This document shows positions 57,075 to 64,000 of a stretch of 64,000 nucleotides of DNA, piece by piece (positions within the stretch are counted from its first letter, which is position 1; each line of letters opens with the position of its first letter). The notes below the pieces were generated by a model. It was not told where the DNA came from. It saw only the letters and a program-made list of their open reading frames with translations, and made no database searches. The stretch is from Actinomycetaceae bacterium (GTDB lineage Bacteria > Actinomycetota > Actinomycetes > Actinomycetales > Actinomycetaceae). The translations under genes were made by a program, and so were the position numbers. The stretch is taken from the NCBI GenBank assembly GCA_030537735.1, contig JAUNVG010000002.1, positions 116,611 through 180,610 on the forward strand. The letters are read 5' to 3'.

Positions 57075-58384
57075 TGCAGGTCTGCCGGCCCAACTTTGCA
57101 TTCGGGTCCGAGGCGCATGGGCGCGATGAGGCCGGCTTCGCGTAGGCGCGCGAGTTCGGGTAGTAGCCGGTCGCGCACTCCCCACGGGTCAATGGTGTTG
57201 AGGTAGATGCGGGTGCCGCCTTCGAACCCGGCGAGGGTGGAGATGCGCCATTTGATTAGTAGTCGCCACCGCATGGGGGAGTCTACGTCTGGGGGCCGGT
57301 GGTACCATTCTTCGTTGCACGGCACGGACGGGCCGGTGGCGGCGTGGATGGCGTGCGCGAGGTCGGACACTGCGCGCATTTGTTCTTCGCTGGCTTCCCA
57401 GGGGTTGATGGCGGGACCGAGCGGCCAGATCGCGATGGAAGGATAGCGGTGGCCGATTCCAGCGAGCGCTACGGCGTGTTCGTTTTGCGCTAGTAGTAGT
57501 TGCCTGGTGGCCGCTACTTGGATGATTTTTTCGTAGATTTTAGGGTCTTTACGTAGTCTTCCGAGTTCGGCTTCGGTTTGTACCGCGTGGTCGTCGATGG
57601 CGACGAGTTGTTTGTGCAGGTGGTCGAAGGACGCGCCCGCGGGTTTAAGCCAGTTTTGGAAGCACGCGACGTAGCGGACCTTGTCGGTGAGGGTGTACAG
57701 GTCAGCCATGGCGGCGGCGGTGAAGTCGAAGTAGTGGAAGTGTTCTTCCGGGGTTAGCGTGCCTGAGGACGCTAGGTCGGCGGTGGTTTGTGCTTGGTCG
57801 GTGTAGTGCCGGCGCGCAACGATGACGTCGTGTCCTCCGCTGAAGAACCCACTGGCGTGGGGTAGTAGTTGGGAGTCGTCGAGGGCGTTAATGGCCTCTT
57901 CTGCCATGCCGGTGGCTTGTAGTCGGGTGCGTACGATTTGCATGACGTGGTCGTACCCGGTGGGGTCGGCGAGGTAGTCCGCCATGTGTCGTAGTTGTCG
58001 TTCGGATGGTTGGAGTCCGTGGTTTAGTGCCCAGTAGTTGTAGGACACGATTTCGAAAAGGTTGGGGATACGCCGGAATTCGGCGGTGGTGCTGCTTAGG
58101 TCTTTGGCAGCTACGCGGTGGAGGGTTTCCCAGTTTCCGTCCTCGTGTCGTATGACGCGGGATTTTTCGGGCGGGGTTTGTAGGTATCGGTCTTCACAGA
58201 ACGCGCAGTGTTTGCCGTGTTGCTGCGGGTCGATGGGGTCGGTGACTTGTATTGGCGGGGTTAGGGGTCGGTGTCCGCGTCCTGGTACGGTCCATACTTC
58301 TGTGCCGGTTAGTAGGTTTTTTTGCTTCACTGTTCCGTCTGGTAGGCGGTCCAGTGCGCGGGTGTTGTGATACTCCTTCGCCAT
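57071..58384 (-). CDS. DUF4921 protein, galactose-1-phosphate uridylyltransferase-like
   Basis: 437 residues of the HIT/GalT superfamily. Zn-binding-type HCAFCEDRY near residue 60, IPNLFEIVSYNYWA, and an active-site-like SFDHLHKQL where GalT has HPHGQ; the nucleophile position is D-H-L-H-K-Q. A second IPLG-type core segment PSIAIWPLGPAINPWEA follows. Probably a nucleotidyl transferase or hydrolase but its substrate is unknown; not a bona fide GalT. It converges on thiQ, with overlapping ends (57071-57074). ATG follows AAGGAG-like TAAGACATG context on the minus strand. Confidence 0.75.
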   Translation of the reverse strand: MAKEYHNTRALDRLPDGTVKQKNLLTGTEVWTVPGRGHRPLTPPIQVTDPIDPQQHGKHCAFCEDRYLQTPPEKSRVIRHEDGNWETLHRVAAKDLSSTTAEFRRIPNLFEIVSYNYWALNHGLQPSERQLRHMADYLADPTGYDHVMQIVRTRLQATGMAEEAINALDDSQLLPHASGFFSGGHDVIVARRHYTDQAQTTADLASSGTLTPEEHFHYFDFTAAAMADLYTLTDKVRYVACFQNWLKPAGASFDHLHKQLVAIDDHAVQTEAELGRLRKDPKIYEKIIQVAATRQLLLAQNEHAVALAGIGHRYPSIAIWPLGPAINPWEASEEQMRAVSDLAHAIHAATGPSVPCNEEWYHRPPDVDSPMRWRLLIKWRISTLAGFEGGTRIYLNTIDPWGVRDRLLPELARLREAGLIAPMRLGPECKVGPADLH

Positions 58385-58540
58385 GTCTTAAGCCTATCGG
58401 AAGTGGGGGTCAGGCGTTGACTTGTGGGAGGGGTTGGGGCGTGCTTTGGTGGTGTCTTCGCCCCGCCCTACCCGACCGGTTGCGGACATATTTTTGGCCG
58501 GTAGTAGCAAACTTGCTCTACTGGCCTGTGTGTCCCTGTT

Positions 58541-58948
58541 TTACTGTGGTAGCCAGCCTTTGGCTTGTTCCTTGAGGTCAGACAGGATTTCCATGGCTTC
58601 GTCCACTTTGTCGACCTGTACGAATAGGTGGTCGCGGTGGAATCCCGCTAGTGAGTTACAGGTGATGGACCGTGCCGCTAGGATCTGCGCGACGGTGGCG
58701 GTGACGCCCACGGAGTCCAGCGAGGACGGCACGTCGAGGGTGATGCGTGCGAACCGTTTTTCCACTGGCAGCCCGGCTTCGAGGGCTCGTCTTTCTGAGA
58801 TGACGATGGTCATTCCTTCGAATTCGCGTACGGTTGCGAAGGGGTCTACGCCGGCGGGAATTTCTTCTAGCTGCACGAAAACGTAGACGCCTTGGGACTT
58901 CACGTCCATGGTGGCGAGAAGTTGGTCGAGCGATTGGGTAGATGTCAT
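58541..58948 (-). CDS. ACT-domain protein
   Basis: 135 residues with two ACT-like halves: VKSQGVYVFVQLEEIPAG...FEGMTIVISERRA and FARITLDVPSSLDSVGVTATVAQILAARSITCNSLAGFHRDHLFVQVDKVDEAMEIL, the latter a typical ligand-binding ACT. Members bind amino acids and often regulate metabolism, but no fused enzyme is present, so the target is unknown. Separated from neighbours by 155 and 43 bp; nothing else is seen in the 58385-58540 gap. Confidence 0.78.
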   Translation of the reverse strand: MTSTQSLDQLLATMDVKSQGVYVFVQLEEIPAGVDPFATVREFEGMTIVISERRALEAGLPVEKRFARITLDVPSSLDSVGVTATVAQILAARSITCNSLAGFHRDHLFVQVDKVDEAMEILSDLKEQAKGWLPQ

Positions 58949-58991
58949 GGACTAAACGGTAGCGGATTTTAATTATCGGCGCGGGTTTGTC

Positions 58992-59894
58992 TCAGGACGT
59001 GGTAGATGCGCCTTGCAGGGTCGCGAGGTCGATGTCTTCGCCGCGGAAGTTGAACTGCAGGTACCCGTTTGTAGTGGTGATTTCGCGCAGTTCGATTCCG
59101 GCCGGGAGACTGTTGTCCAGAGGTATTTTATAACTGGTTTCGATCGCGAGTTTTTCCAGCAGGCCGTGGTCGGCGTGTATGGTTCCGAGCGGGGTTTGAG
59201 CTTCGATTTGGTGCAGGTTAAGTTCGGCGGCGTTGCTGGCGGGGTCTGCTTGTAGGGTGGCGCTGGCTTTGAGTGTCGTCCAGGGTGATTGCCAGCTAGC
59301 TTCTATCACTTCGCCTTTAATGTCGGCTTGGAAGGGGATGTCGAATTGTTGAAGTAGTTCTTGGAAGTTCGCGTTTGTCATCACCGCTGCGACTGTGAGC
59401 ATTTGGACGTGGTTGGGTTCTTCCACTCCCACGTTTTGGGCGTCGATTTTCACGTCGGTGAGTTTTAGGGAGGTGTTTTCTTCACGTAGCGTCAGTTCCG
59501 GGGCCGCGATGTGTATCTCGGGGATGTTTTGATACCAGAGCACGTCTAGTAGTAGGGGGTTGGGGCCGGCGTCGACGCGGAGTTCTTCGGCTTCGAGGTT
59601 GGGGTTTTGCGCTACTGCGTTTCGCACGTTGACGTCGATTTGTTGGTGGATGTAGTTCTCAAGCCACCTGCTGCCGACCGCTAGTGCGACTGCGATCAGT
59701 GCGGCACTTACGGTGATTATCACCAGTGCCGTGAGCAGGGGCTTGCGTTTTTTCTTAGTGGTTGGCGAGGCCGTGGCTGGGTTGGTTGGCGATCCGGGTG
59801 TTTCGGTCGTGGCTGGGTTCCCCGTCGCTCCCGCCGCCGTCTCCGCCTTCACTCGCGGTTCTTCCGGTCGGCGGGAACGGTTCCACGCGTTCAT
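58992..59894 (-). CDS. LmeA-like (DUF2993) phospholipid-binding protein
   Basis: About 300 residues. Disordered, Thr/Pro/Ala-rich N-terminus (residues ~1-55), one membrane helix after KKKRKPLLTALVIITVSAALIAVALAVG, then the DUF2993 lipid-binding domain: RWLENYIHQQIDVNVRNAV, NPLLLDVLWYQNIPEIHIAAPELTL, ending LQFNFRGEDIDLATLQG. LmeA is implicated in lipomannan elongation in mycobacteria; the role here is inferred. Start at ATG 59894 avoids a 53-bp overlap with the upstream gene; the ATG at 59966 is possible but lies in the upstream gene's C-terminus. Confidence 0.72.
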   Translation of the reverse strand: MNAWNRSRRPEEPRVKAETAAGATGNPATTETPGSPTNPATASPTTKKKRKPLLTALVIITVSAALIAVALAVGSRWLENYIHQQIDVNVRNAVAQNPNLEAEELRVDAGPNPLLLDVLWYQNIPEIHIAAPELTLREENTSLKLTDVKIDAQNVGVEEPNHVQMLTVAAVMTNANFQELLQQFDIPFQADIKGEVIEASWQSPWTTLKASATLQADPASNAAELNLHQIEAQTPLGTIHADHGLLEKLAIETSYKIPLDNSLPAGIELREITTTNGYLQFNFRGEDIDLATLQGASTTS

Positions 59895-59913
59895 TCCGCC
59901 TGTTTTCCCCACC

Positions 59914-60762
59914 CTAGATCTTCCGGGTGTCGGGGTGGGAGCCACACCGGCCGGCTTCTCCTTCATCTAGTCCAGCGATGCGCGCGTGGTCTTCGCTGGA
60001 GAGCTGGAAGTCGAACAGTTTCCCGTTGGCTTCCATGCGTTCGCGGCGCAGGGATTTGGGGAATACGACGTCGCCGCGGTCCAACGCCCACCGCAACGCG
60101 ACTTGGGTGGCGGTCTTCCCGTGCTTGGCACCAATTTCGGTCAGGGTTTCGTCGGTTACCACTCGTCCTCGCGCCAGGGGTGACCACGCTTGGGTGACGA
60201 TCCCTAATCTCCGGTTGAAGTCGTGGGCGTCTCCCATTGGCAGGTAGGGGTGTGATTCGATTTGCGTGACGTGGGGTAGGGTTTGGGCTTGGGCGATGAT
60301 CTCTTTCATGTGGTGGGGGAAGAAGTTGGATAAGCCAATGGCTTTGGAGCGTCCTTCGTTGTGGAACTCTTCGAGCACTCGCCAGGTCTGCATCGAAGTC
60401 GGCTCTCCGGCTGCGCGCGCCGGCCAGTGGATAAGGAATAGGTCCACGTATTCGACGCCGAGTTTTTCAAGGGATTCGTCGAAACTGCGCCGGGCGTCGT
60501 CGCGCCGATGGTTGCCGTTATCAAGTTTGGTGGTGAGGAAGTATTCTTCACGTTTGAGGCCGCTGGCTGCGAGGGCGCGTCCGACCTCTTTTTCGTTGTG
60601 GTACATCTGCGCGGTGTCGAAGTGCCGGTATCCGATTTCAATGGCGTCTTCGACGACTCGTTGCGCGTCTTCGGGTGGTACTAGGTAGGTTCCGATCCCT
60701 AGTTGTGGGATGGTGGCGCCGGTGCGGAGGGTGAGTGCGGGTATTTGCATGTTTTCGGTCAT
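59914..60762 (-). CDS. Aldo/keto reductase (AKR5-like)
   Basis: 282 residues, NADPH-dependent reduction of aldehydes/ketones. The catalytic tetrad is visible: FDTAQMYHNEKEVG (Asp, Tyr), LTTKLDN (Lys) and LFLIHWPA (His). The NADPH-binding end has VVFPKSLRRERMEANGKLFDF, the AKR5 (2,5-diketo-gluconate reductase type) IPKSxxxxR pattern. Substrate unknown. It is a lone minus-strand gene with GGAGGAACC before the ATG. Confidence 0.88.
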   Translation of the reverse strand: MTENMQIPALTLRTGATIPQLGIGTYLVPPEDAQRVVEDAIEIGYRHFDTAQMYHNEKEVGRALAASGLKREEYFLTTKLDNGNHRRDDARRSFDESLEKLGVEYVDLFLIHWPARAAGEPTSMQTWRVLEEFHNEGRSKAIGLSNFFPHHMKEIIAQAQTLPHVTQIESHPYLPMGDAHDFNRRLGIVTQAWSPLARGRVVTDETLTEIGAKHGKTATQVALRWALDRGDVVFPKSLRRERMEANGKLFDFQLSSEDHARIAGLDEGEAGRCGSHPDTRKI

Positions 60763-60953
60763 GGTTCCTCCTGGGTGTCGTGTGTCGGCTCTTGTTTCTA
60801 GGGTAGTGAATGCGCAGGTTTCTTGTGTGCTTTAGGTTTCGTGGGACTTTTGGCTTGCCTGTCGGGTCGGTGGTCCTATGGCACTTGTGATGGTTTTGCT
60901 CAAAAAGTGCCTAATATTTTAACTACCTGTTGGGGGTTCCTTAAACTAACAAT

Positions 60954-61634
60954 ATGGGAGCAGTAAAGATCTACGATACGAGCCTTTTGCGTTTGACGGT
61001 TTTATACATGGCGTCGCGAGTTTTGGCACGTACTGACGGCAACGAGGACGATGTGAACCTTCGCGATGTAACTATCGCGGTGCGTCGTCCTCGTTTTGAG
61101 GATCTTGAAGACCCCACACTCCGGGAATTAGCTGGCAAACTGAGGGATCTGGGTGTCCCTAACGCCGCCGGAGTGGCTCTACACGTATCCAACCAGGCAG
61201 CTTGGGCGCAGGAGCGTTTGAAGCAAGAACCCACCGCCATGTCGGTGGTCACCTACGACAGGTTGCGTCGCCGCGTGCTGTCGGAACTGGGTTTGGTTTC
61301 CTTCCAGGGCGGCCAGTTGTGGCCTCCAACTTCACAAACGGTGATTGCGCAGATGCATGGGAGTTGGAACAAAGCCATGCAAGATTGCGGGTTGCAGGCC
61401 CAGGAGCGGGTCCGTACCACTCACGTGCAGACCCGGTTCACCCCCGAAGATCACCGGCGCGCGTTGCGTGATTTCGTCACCCACTACCGGGGGATGGGAG
61501 TGCGCCCCACGTACAGCCGCTACACCGAGTGGGTGCGTGCCCAGGGACGTTCGGACACTCCGTCTGGACCGCTGCTGCGGCAGGTGTACGGCACTTGGAA
61601 CAAAGCGCTGGCGTTGGTGGACGAGGACGAATAG
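60954..61634 (+). CDS. Homing-endonuclease-associated-repeat protein (no nuclease domain)
   Basis: 226 residues. Two copies of the HNH-associated repeat, each ending in the signature GSWNKA/GTWNKA: repeat 1 QLWPPTSQTVIAQMHGSWNKAMQDCGL (~residues 120-147) and repeat 2 TPSGPLLRQVYGTWNKALALVD (~195-222), with the partner motif YDRLRRRVLSELG before the first. The N-terminal ~90 residues have no recognised domain. I see no HNH catalytic motif, so this is a DNA-binding-type protein without its cutter. ATG at 60954 follows an AT-rich promoter-like region. Not in an operon. Confidence 0.7.
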   Translation: MGAVKIYDTSLLRLTVLYMASRVLARTDGNEDDVNLRDVTIAVRRPRFEDLEDPTLRELAGKLRDLGVPNAAGVALHVSNQAAWAQERLKQEPTAMSVVTYDRLRRRVLSELGLVSFQGGQLWPPTSQTVIAQMHGSWNKAMQDCGLQAQERVRTTHVQTRFTPEDHRRALRDFVTHYRGMGVRPTYSRYTEWVRAQGRSDTPSGPLLRQVYGTWNKALALVDEDE

Positions 61635-61716
61635 TTCTTTTCGTAGGCACCCTCACTTCGGCAGGTGGTGCCTGGGTTTCGCGACTGGCGCACCGAGATC
61701 CCAAACCGGGGCGAAC

Positions 61717-62112
61717 CTAACCGCGCCGCCGCTGAGCGTTGGTGTCACGTCCTCGCAGTTCATCCAACTGTCGGCGTTCTCGTTTCGTGGGTCGCCCACT
61801 GCCTCTTTCGCGCACCGGGAGCGCCGCCATCGCCAGGCGAGGTGGCCGCGGCGGGGAGTGATCCAGGTAGCAGGTTTGCGCCACCGGAGCACCCACCCGA
61901 GTGTAAATCAGCCGGGTGACTTCCACCACGCGGTCAAACCCGTCCACACGGTAACTAACCTGGTCACCCACTTTCAGTGCGTAGGCTGCTTTAACGGTGT
62001 TTCCATTGACTTTTATGCGCCCAGCCCGGCAGGCTGCGGTAGCTCGCGAGCGGGACTTAACCAGCCGCACCGCCCACACCCACGTGTCGACCCTCACCGT
62101 TTTGGTTTCCAT
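61717..62112 (-). CDS. S4-domain RNA-binding protein (HslR/Hsp15-like)
   Basis: 131 residues. S4 domain at the N-terminus: TVRVDTWVWAVRLVKSRSRATAACRAGRIKVNGNTVKAAYALKVGDQV, then a basic tail (PTKRERRQLDELRGRD). Hsp15-like proteins rescue stalled 50S subunits with attached peptidyl-tRNA. Divergent from the transporter gene to its right. Confidence 0.87.
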   Translation of the reverse strand: METKTVRVDTWVWAVRLVKSRSRATAACRAGRIKVNGNTVKAAYALKVGDQVSYRVDGFDRVVEVTRLIYTRVGAPVAQTCYLDHSPPRPPRLAMAALPVRERGSGRPTKRERRQLDELRGRDTNAQRRRG

Positions 62113-62151
62113 GGGCTCATGCTAACTCACTTTTAGGGCTAATCTAGGGGC

Positions 62152-63726
62152 GTGTTCGCTATCCTTTCTGAAAACCCGCTCCTCACCTTCTTCCTGGTGG
62201 TCGCCGTGGGGGCCGCCTTGGGGCAGGTGCGTTTCGGTTCCGTACGCCTGGGGGCCGCTGGCGCCCTTTTCGTCGGTCTTGGTCTTTCCATCCTCCACCC
62301 CCAGCTAGGCTCGGGCATGGAGCTGCTGCAAGCCATCGGCCTGGCGTTATTTGTCTACACTGTGGGCCTGGCGGCGGGCGCGACTTTCATGTCCCAGCTT
62401 CGCAGCCAAACCCCGCTGATCGTGTTGGCTTCGATCACGGCGGTGGCGGGCGCAGGTTTAGCGGTGGTGCTCGGGCGCGTGTTGTCGTTGCCGGCCGAGC
62501 TCACCACCGGTGTTTACACCGGGGCGTTGACGGCAGCTCCAGCTTTGGATTCGGCGCTTCGCATCAGTGGTAATACTTTGCCGGGTGCGGGTTACGCGGT
62601 GGGTTACCCCTTCGGCGTGGTGCTGGGCATCATCGTGGTGTCGTGGGTGGTTTCACGCCCCTGGCCCGGTGGTCGCGACAGCGCGTCCATGGCGGGTTCT
62701 TCCCTGGTGGCGCGCACGGTGCGAGTCCACAAACGCGCGAACGTGCGTGACGTGCCGGCGTGGCGCGACCAGCGGGTGCGCGCGTCGTATTTGCGGCGCG
62801 AGGACGAAACCCGCGTGGTGGTGCCGGGTGAGGATCTGCTCCGCGGTGACTTAGTGGTTTTCGTCGGCCAGCCCCAGGACGTGGAGGAAGCCGGCGCTGC
62901 GGTGGGCGTGATCGCGCAGGAGCATTTGGCGGATGACCGCTCGGACGTGGAGTTTGAGCGCATCCGGGTTTCCAACCCTGATATCGCTGGGCGTTGCGTG
63001 GCGGAGTTGAACCTGCCGGTGAGGTTCGGTGCGGTGCTGACGAGGGTGCGCCGCGGTGACCTGGATTTGTTGGCCAGTGATGAACTGGTGTTGCAGCCGG
63101 GTGATTCGGTGGCGGTCGCGGTTCCCACTGGCGAGTTGAAGGCGGTGGCGGAGTTCTTTGGTGATTCCGAACGCCAGGTCAGTGAGGTTTCCACACTGGC
63201 GCTGGGTGTGGGCCTGGTGCTGGGAATGGCTTTGGGGCTGGTGAGTGTGCCTTTGCCCGGTGGTGGTTCTTTCAGTTTGGGGGGCGCCACGGGAGCGTTG
63301 ATCGTGGGACTGGTGCTAGGTGGTTTGCGCCGCACGGGGACCTTGGTTTGGTCGATGCCTCATTCGGCTAACTTGACGATTCGCCAGTTGGGGATGTTGT
63401 TCTTCCTGGCTGCTTTGGGCTTGGGTGCGGGCCCGGAGTTCAAGTCGGTTGCCACCACCGACTTGGGGTGGAAGCTGTCTTTGGTGGGTGTGGTCGTGGT
63501 GGCCGCGTGTTTGCTGGTGATTGCCGCTGCTGGGCGTTGGCTGGATTTGTCTGCCCCGCGTGCGGCGGGCGCAGTCGCCGGGTTCCTGGGCCAGCCCGCG
63601 GTTTTAGATGCGGCGGCTTCGCGCCGTGCGGATGAGCGCATCGAAGCTGCGTACGCGGCGCTATTCGCGGTTTCCATCGTGGTGAAGATCGTGGCGGTGC
63701 CGGTGGTGTACGCGCTCGCCGGTTAG
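62152..63726 (+). CDS. AspT/YidE/YbjL-family transporter with two RCK_C domains
   Basis: 524 residues. Two membrane halves, each with a G-rich repeat (VGAALGQVRFGSVRLGAAGALFVGLGLS; the second starts ALGVGLVLGMALGLVSVPLPGG), flank two RCK_C (TrkA-C) regulatory domains: VHKRANVRDVPAWRDQRVRASYLRRED... and RIRVSNPDIAGRCVAELNLPVRFGAVLTRVRR. Domain order (TM-RCK_C-RCK_C-TM) fits the aspartate:alanine exchanger family; the transported ion or amino acid is unknown. GTG start at 62152. Confidence 0.87.
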   Translation: MFAILSENPLLTFFLVVAVGAALGQVRFGSVRLGAAGALFVGLGLSILHPQLGSGMELLQAIGLALFVYTVGLAAGATFMSQLRSQTPLIVLASITAVAGAGLAVVLGRVLSLPAELTTGVYTGALTAAPALDSALRISGNTLPGAGYAVGYPFGVVLGIIVVSWVVSRPWPGGRDSASMAGSSLVARTVRVHKRANVRDVPAWRDQRVRASYLRREDETRVVVPGEDLLRGDLVVFVGQPQDVEEAGAAVGVIAQEHLADDRSDVEFERIRVSNPDIAGRCVAELNLPVRFGAVLTRVRRGDLDLLASDELVLQPGDSVAVAVPTGELKAVAEFFGDSERQVSEVSTLALGVGLVLGMALGLVSVPLPGGGSFSLGGATGALIVGLVLGGLRRTGTLVWSMPHSANLTIRQLGMLFFLAALGLGAGPEFKSVATTDLGWKLSLVGVVVVAACLLVIAAAGRWLDLSAPRAAGAVAGFLGQPAVLDAAASRRADERIEAAYAALFAVSIVVKIVAVPVVYALAG

Positions 63727-63809
63727 TGGCGAGGGCGGTTCGGTTCCTCCCGGTATGAGCCGACCCCGCGGTTTCGCCCGGGTTAGCCCGGGTTTCCCCG
63801 GGTTTCCCC

Positions 63810-64000
63810 CGGCCTGGAAGCGGCTCGGTTCCTGCGTTTTCGTGCCGGTCTTTTAAGCACGTCATCGATGCGATTTGGGGTCTCTGGGGGCCTTAAAGTT
63901 CACCGTTGACGTGCTTTAGTTTGGCGGCGCAGCGGGCGCGGTTTGCCCGGCCTGGAAGCGGCTCGGTTCCTGCGTTTTCGTGCCGGTCTTTTAAGCACGT
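63810..64000. repeat. 138-bp-period intergenic repeat running off the window end
   Basis: A 53-bp sequence at 63810-63862 recurs exactly at 63948-64000 (period 138 bp). Its end runs into the element 63855-63916, whose tips AAGCACGTCATCG and CGTTGACGTGCTT are near-perfect inverted repeats matching the element at 24034-24091. The second copy continues past the window end, so this may be the start of a longer array. Confidence 0.85.

Noticed and set aside
57071..58384. True galT (galactose-1-phosphate uridylyltransferase)
   Set aside because: HLHKQ replaces the GalT HPHGQ, and no galactose genes are near; called DUF4921 instead.
63810..64000. CRISPR array
   Set aside because: Only two copies, 53-bp repeat and 85-bp spacer with an internal palindrome, no cas genes; not CRISPR-like.

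Overview
The window is high-GC Gram-positive DNA and looks like a chromosomal piece from an Actinomycetaceae-type actinobacterium. The grounds are GTG/ATGA-coupled starts, a GTP-type PEP carboxykinase, PurS/PurQ/PurL, a DUF222-HNH endonuclease, DUF4235, a DUF4921 GalT-like protein, an LmeA-type lipid-binding protein and the actinobacterial 'choice-of-anchor M' surface-protein/ABC locus. I see no rRNA, tRNA, phage, insertion sequence or CRISPR array.

Layout: 0-6.7 kb is an ECF importer (T, fused A-A', Trep_Strep/MptD-like S) translationally coupled to two exporter-fold ABC half-transporters and a TetR regulator; the substrate is unknown and a metal chelate is a guess. 6.8-7.8 kb is rlmB. 7.8-13 kb is a complete peptide/nickel-class ABC importer with fused ATPases. 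13.1-13.7 kb is a small membrane protein. 13.8-18.1 kb (minus strand) is a second ECF importer (UPF0397 S component) with a SAM hydrolase (DUF62). 18.5-23.9 kb is putP and putA, for proline uptake and oxidation to glutamate. 24.3-25.6 kb is purA.

25.7-35.2 kb is the most interesting stretch: a probable Zur-operator promoter followed by a five-gene surface-protein and zinc-type ABC locus. Three choice-of-anchor M proteins, a ZnuA-like lipoprotein carrying the same domain as an insert, and an ATPase-permease fusion lie head to tail. Three of the five genes carry a lesion: an in-frame amber codon, a one-base frameshift in a G run, and a start codon that reads ATC. The domain's recurring HxHxNW motif and the Zur site both point to zinc.

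35.4-44.8 kb holds pckG and the purine genes purD, an unknown gene, purC, purS, purQ and purL. A cluster of DnaA-box-like sequences lies just before purL. 45-50.3 kb holds a serpin lipoprotein, gdhA, an SPFH membrane protein coupled to a ribbon-helix-helix protein, and an SCP2-like protein. 50.3-52.7 kb holds a DUF222-HNH nuclease, HPr and DUF4235. 52.8-57.1 kb is a TPP-riboswitch-controlled thiBPQ operon. 57-64 kb holds a GalT-like DUF4921 protein, an ACT protein, an LmeA-like protein, an aldo/keto reductase, a homing-endonuclease-associated-repeat protein, an S4 RNA-binding protein and an AspT/YidE-type transporter. The window ends inside a repeated intergenic element.

The base asymmetry of the + strand flips from C>G to G>C near 50 kb regardless of gene direction, as at a replication origin or an inversion breakpoint. 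Four transporters in the window have fused ABC subunits.
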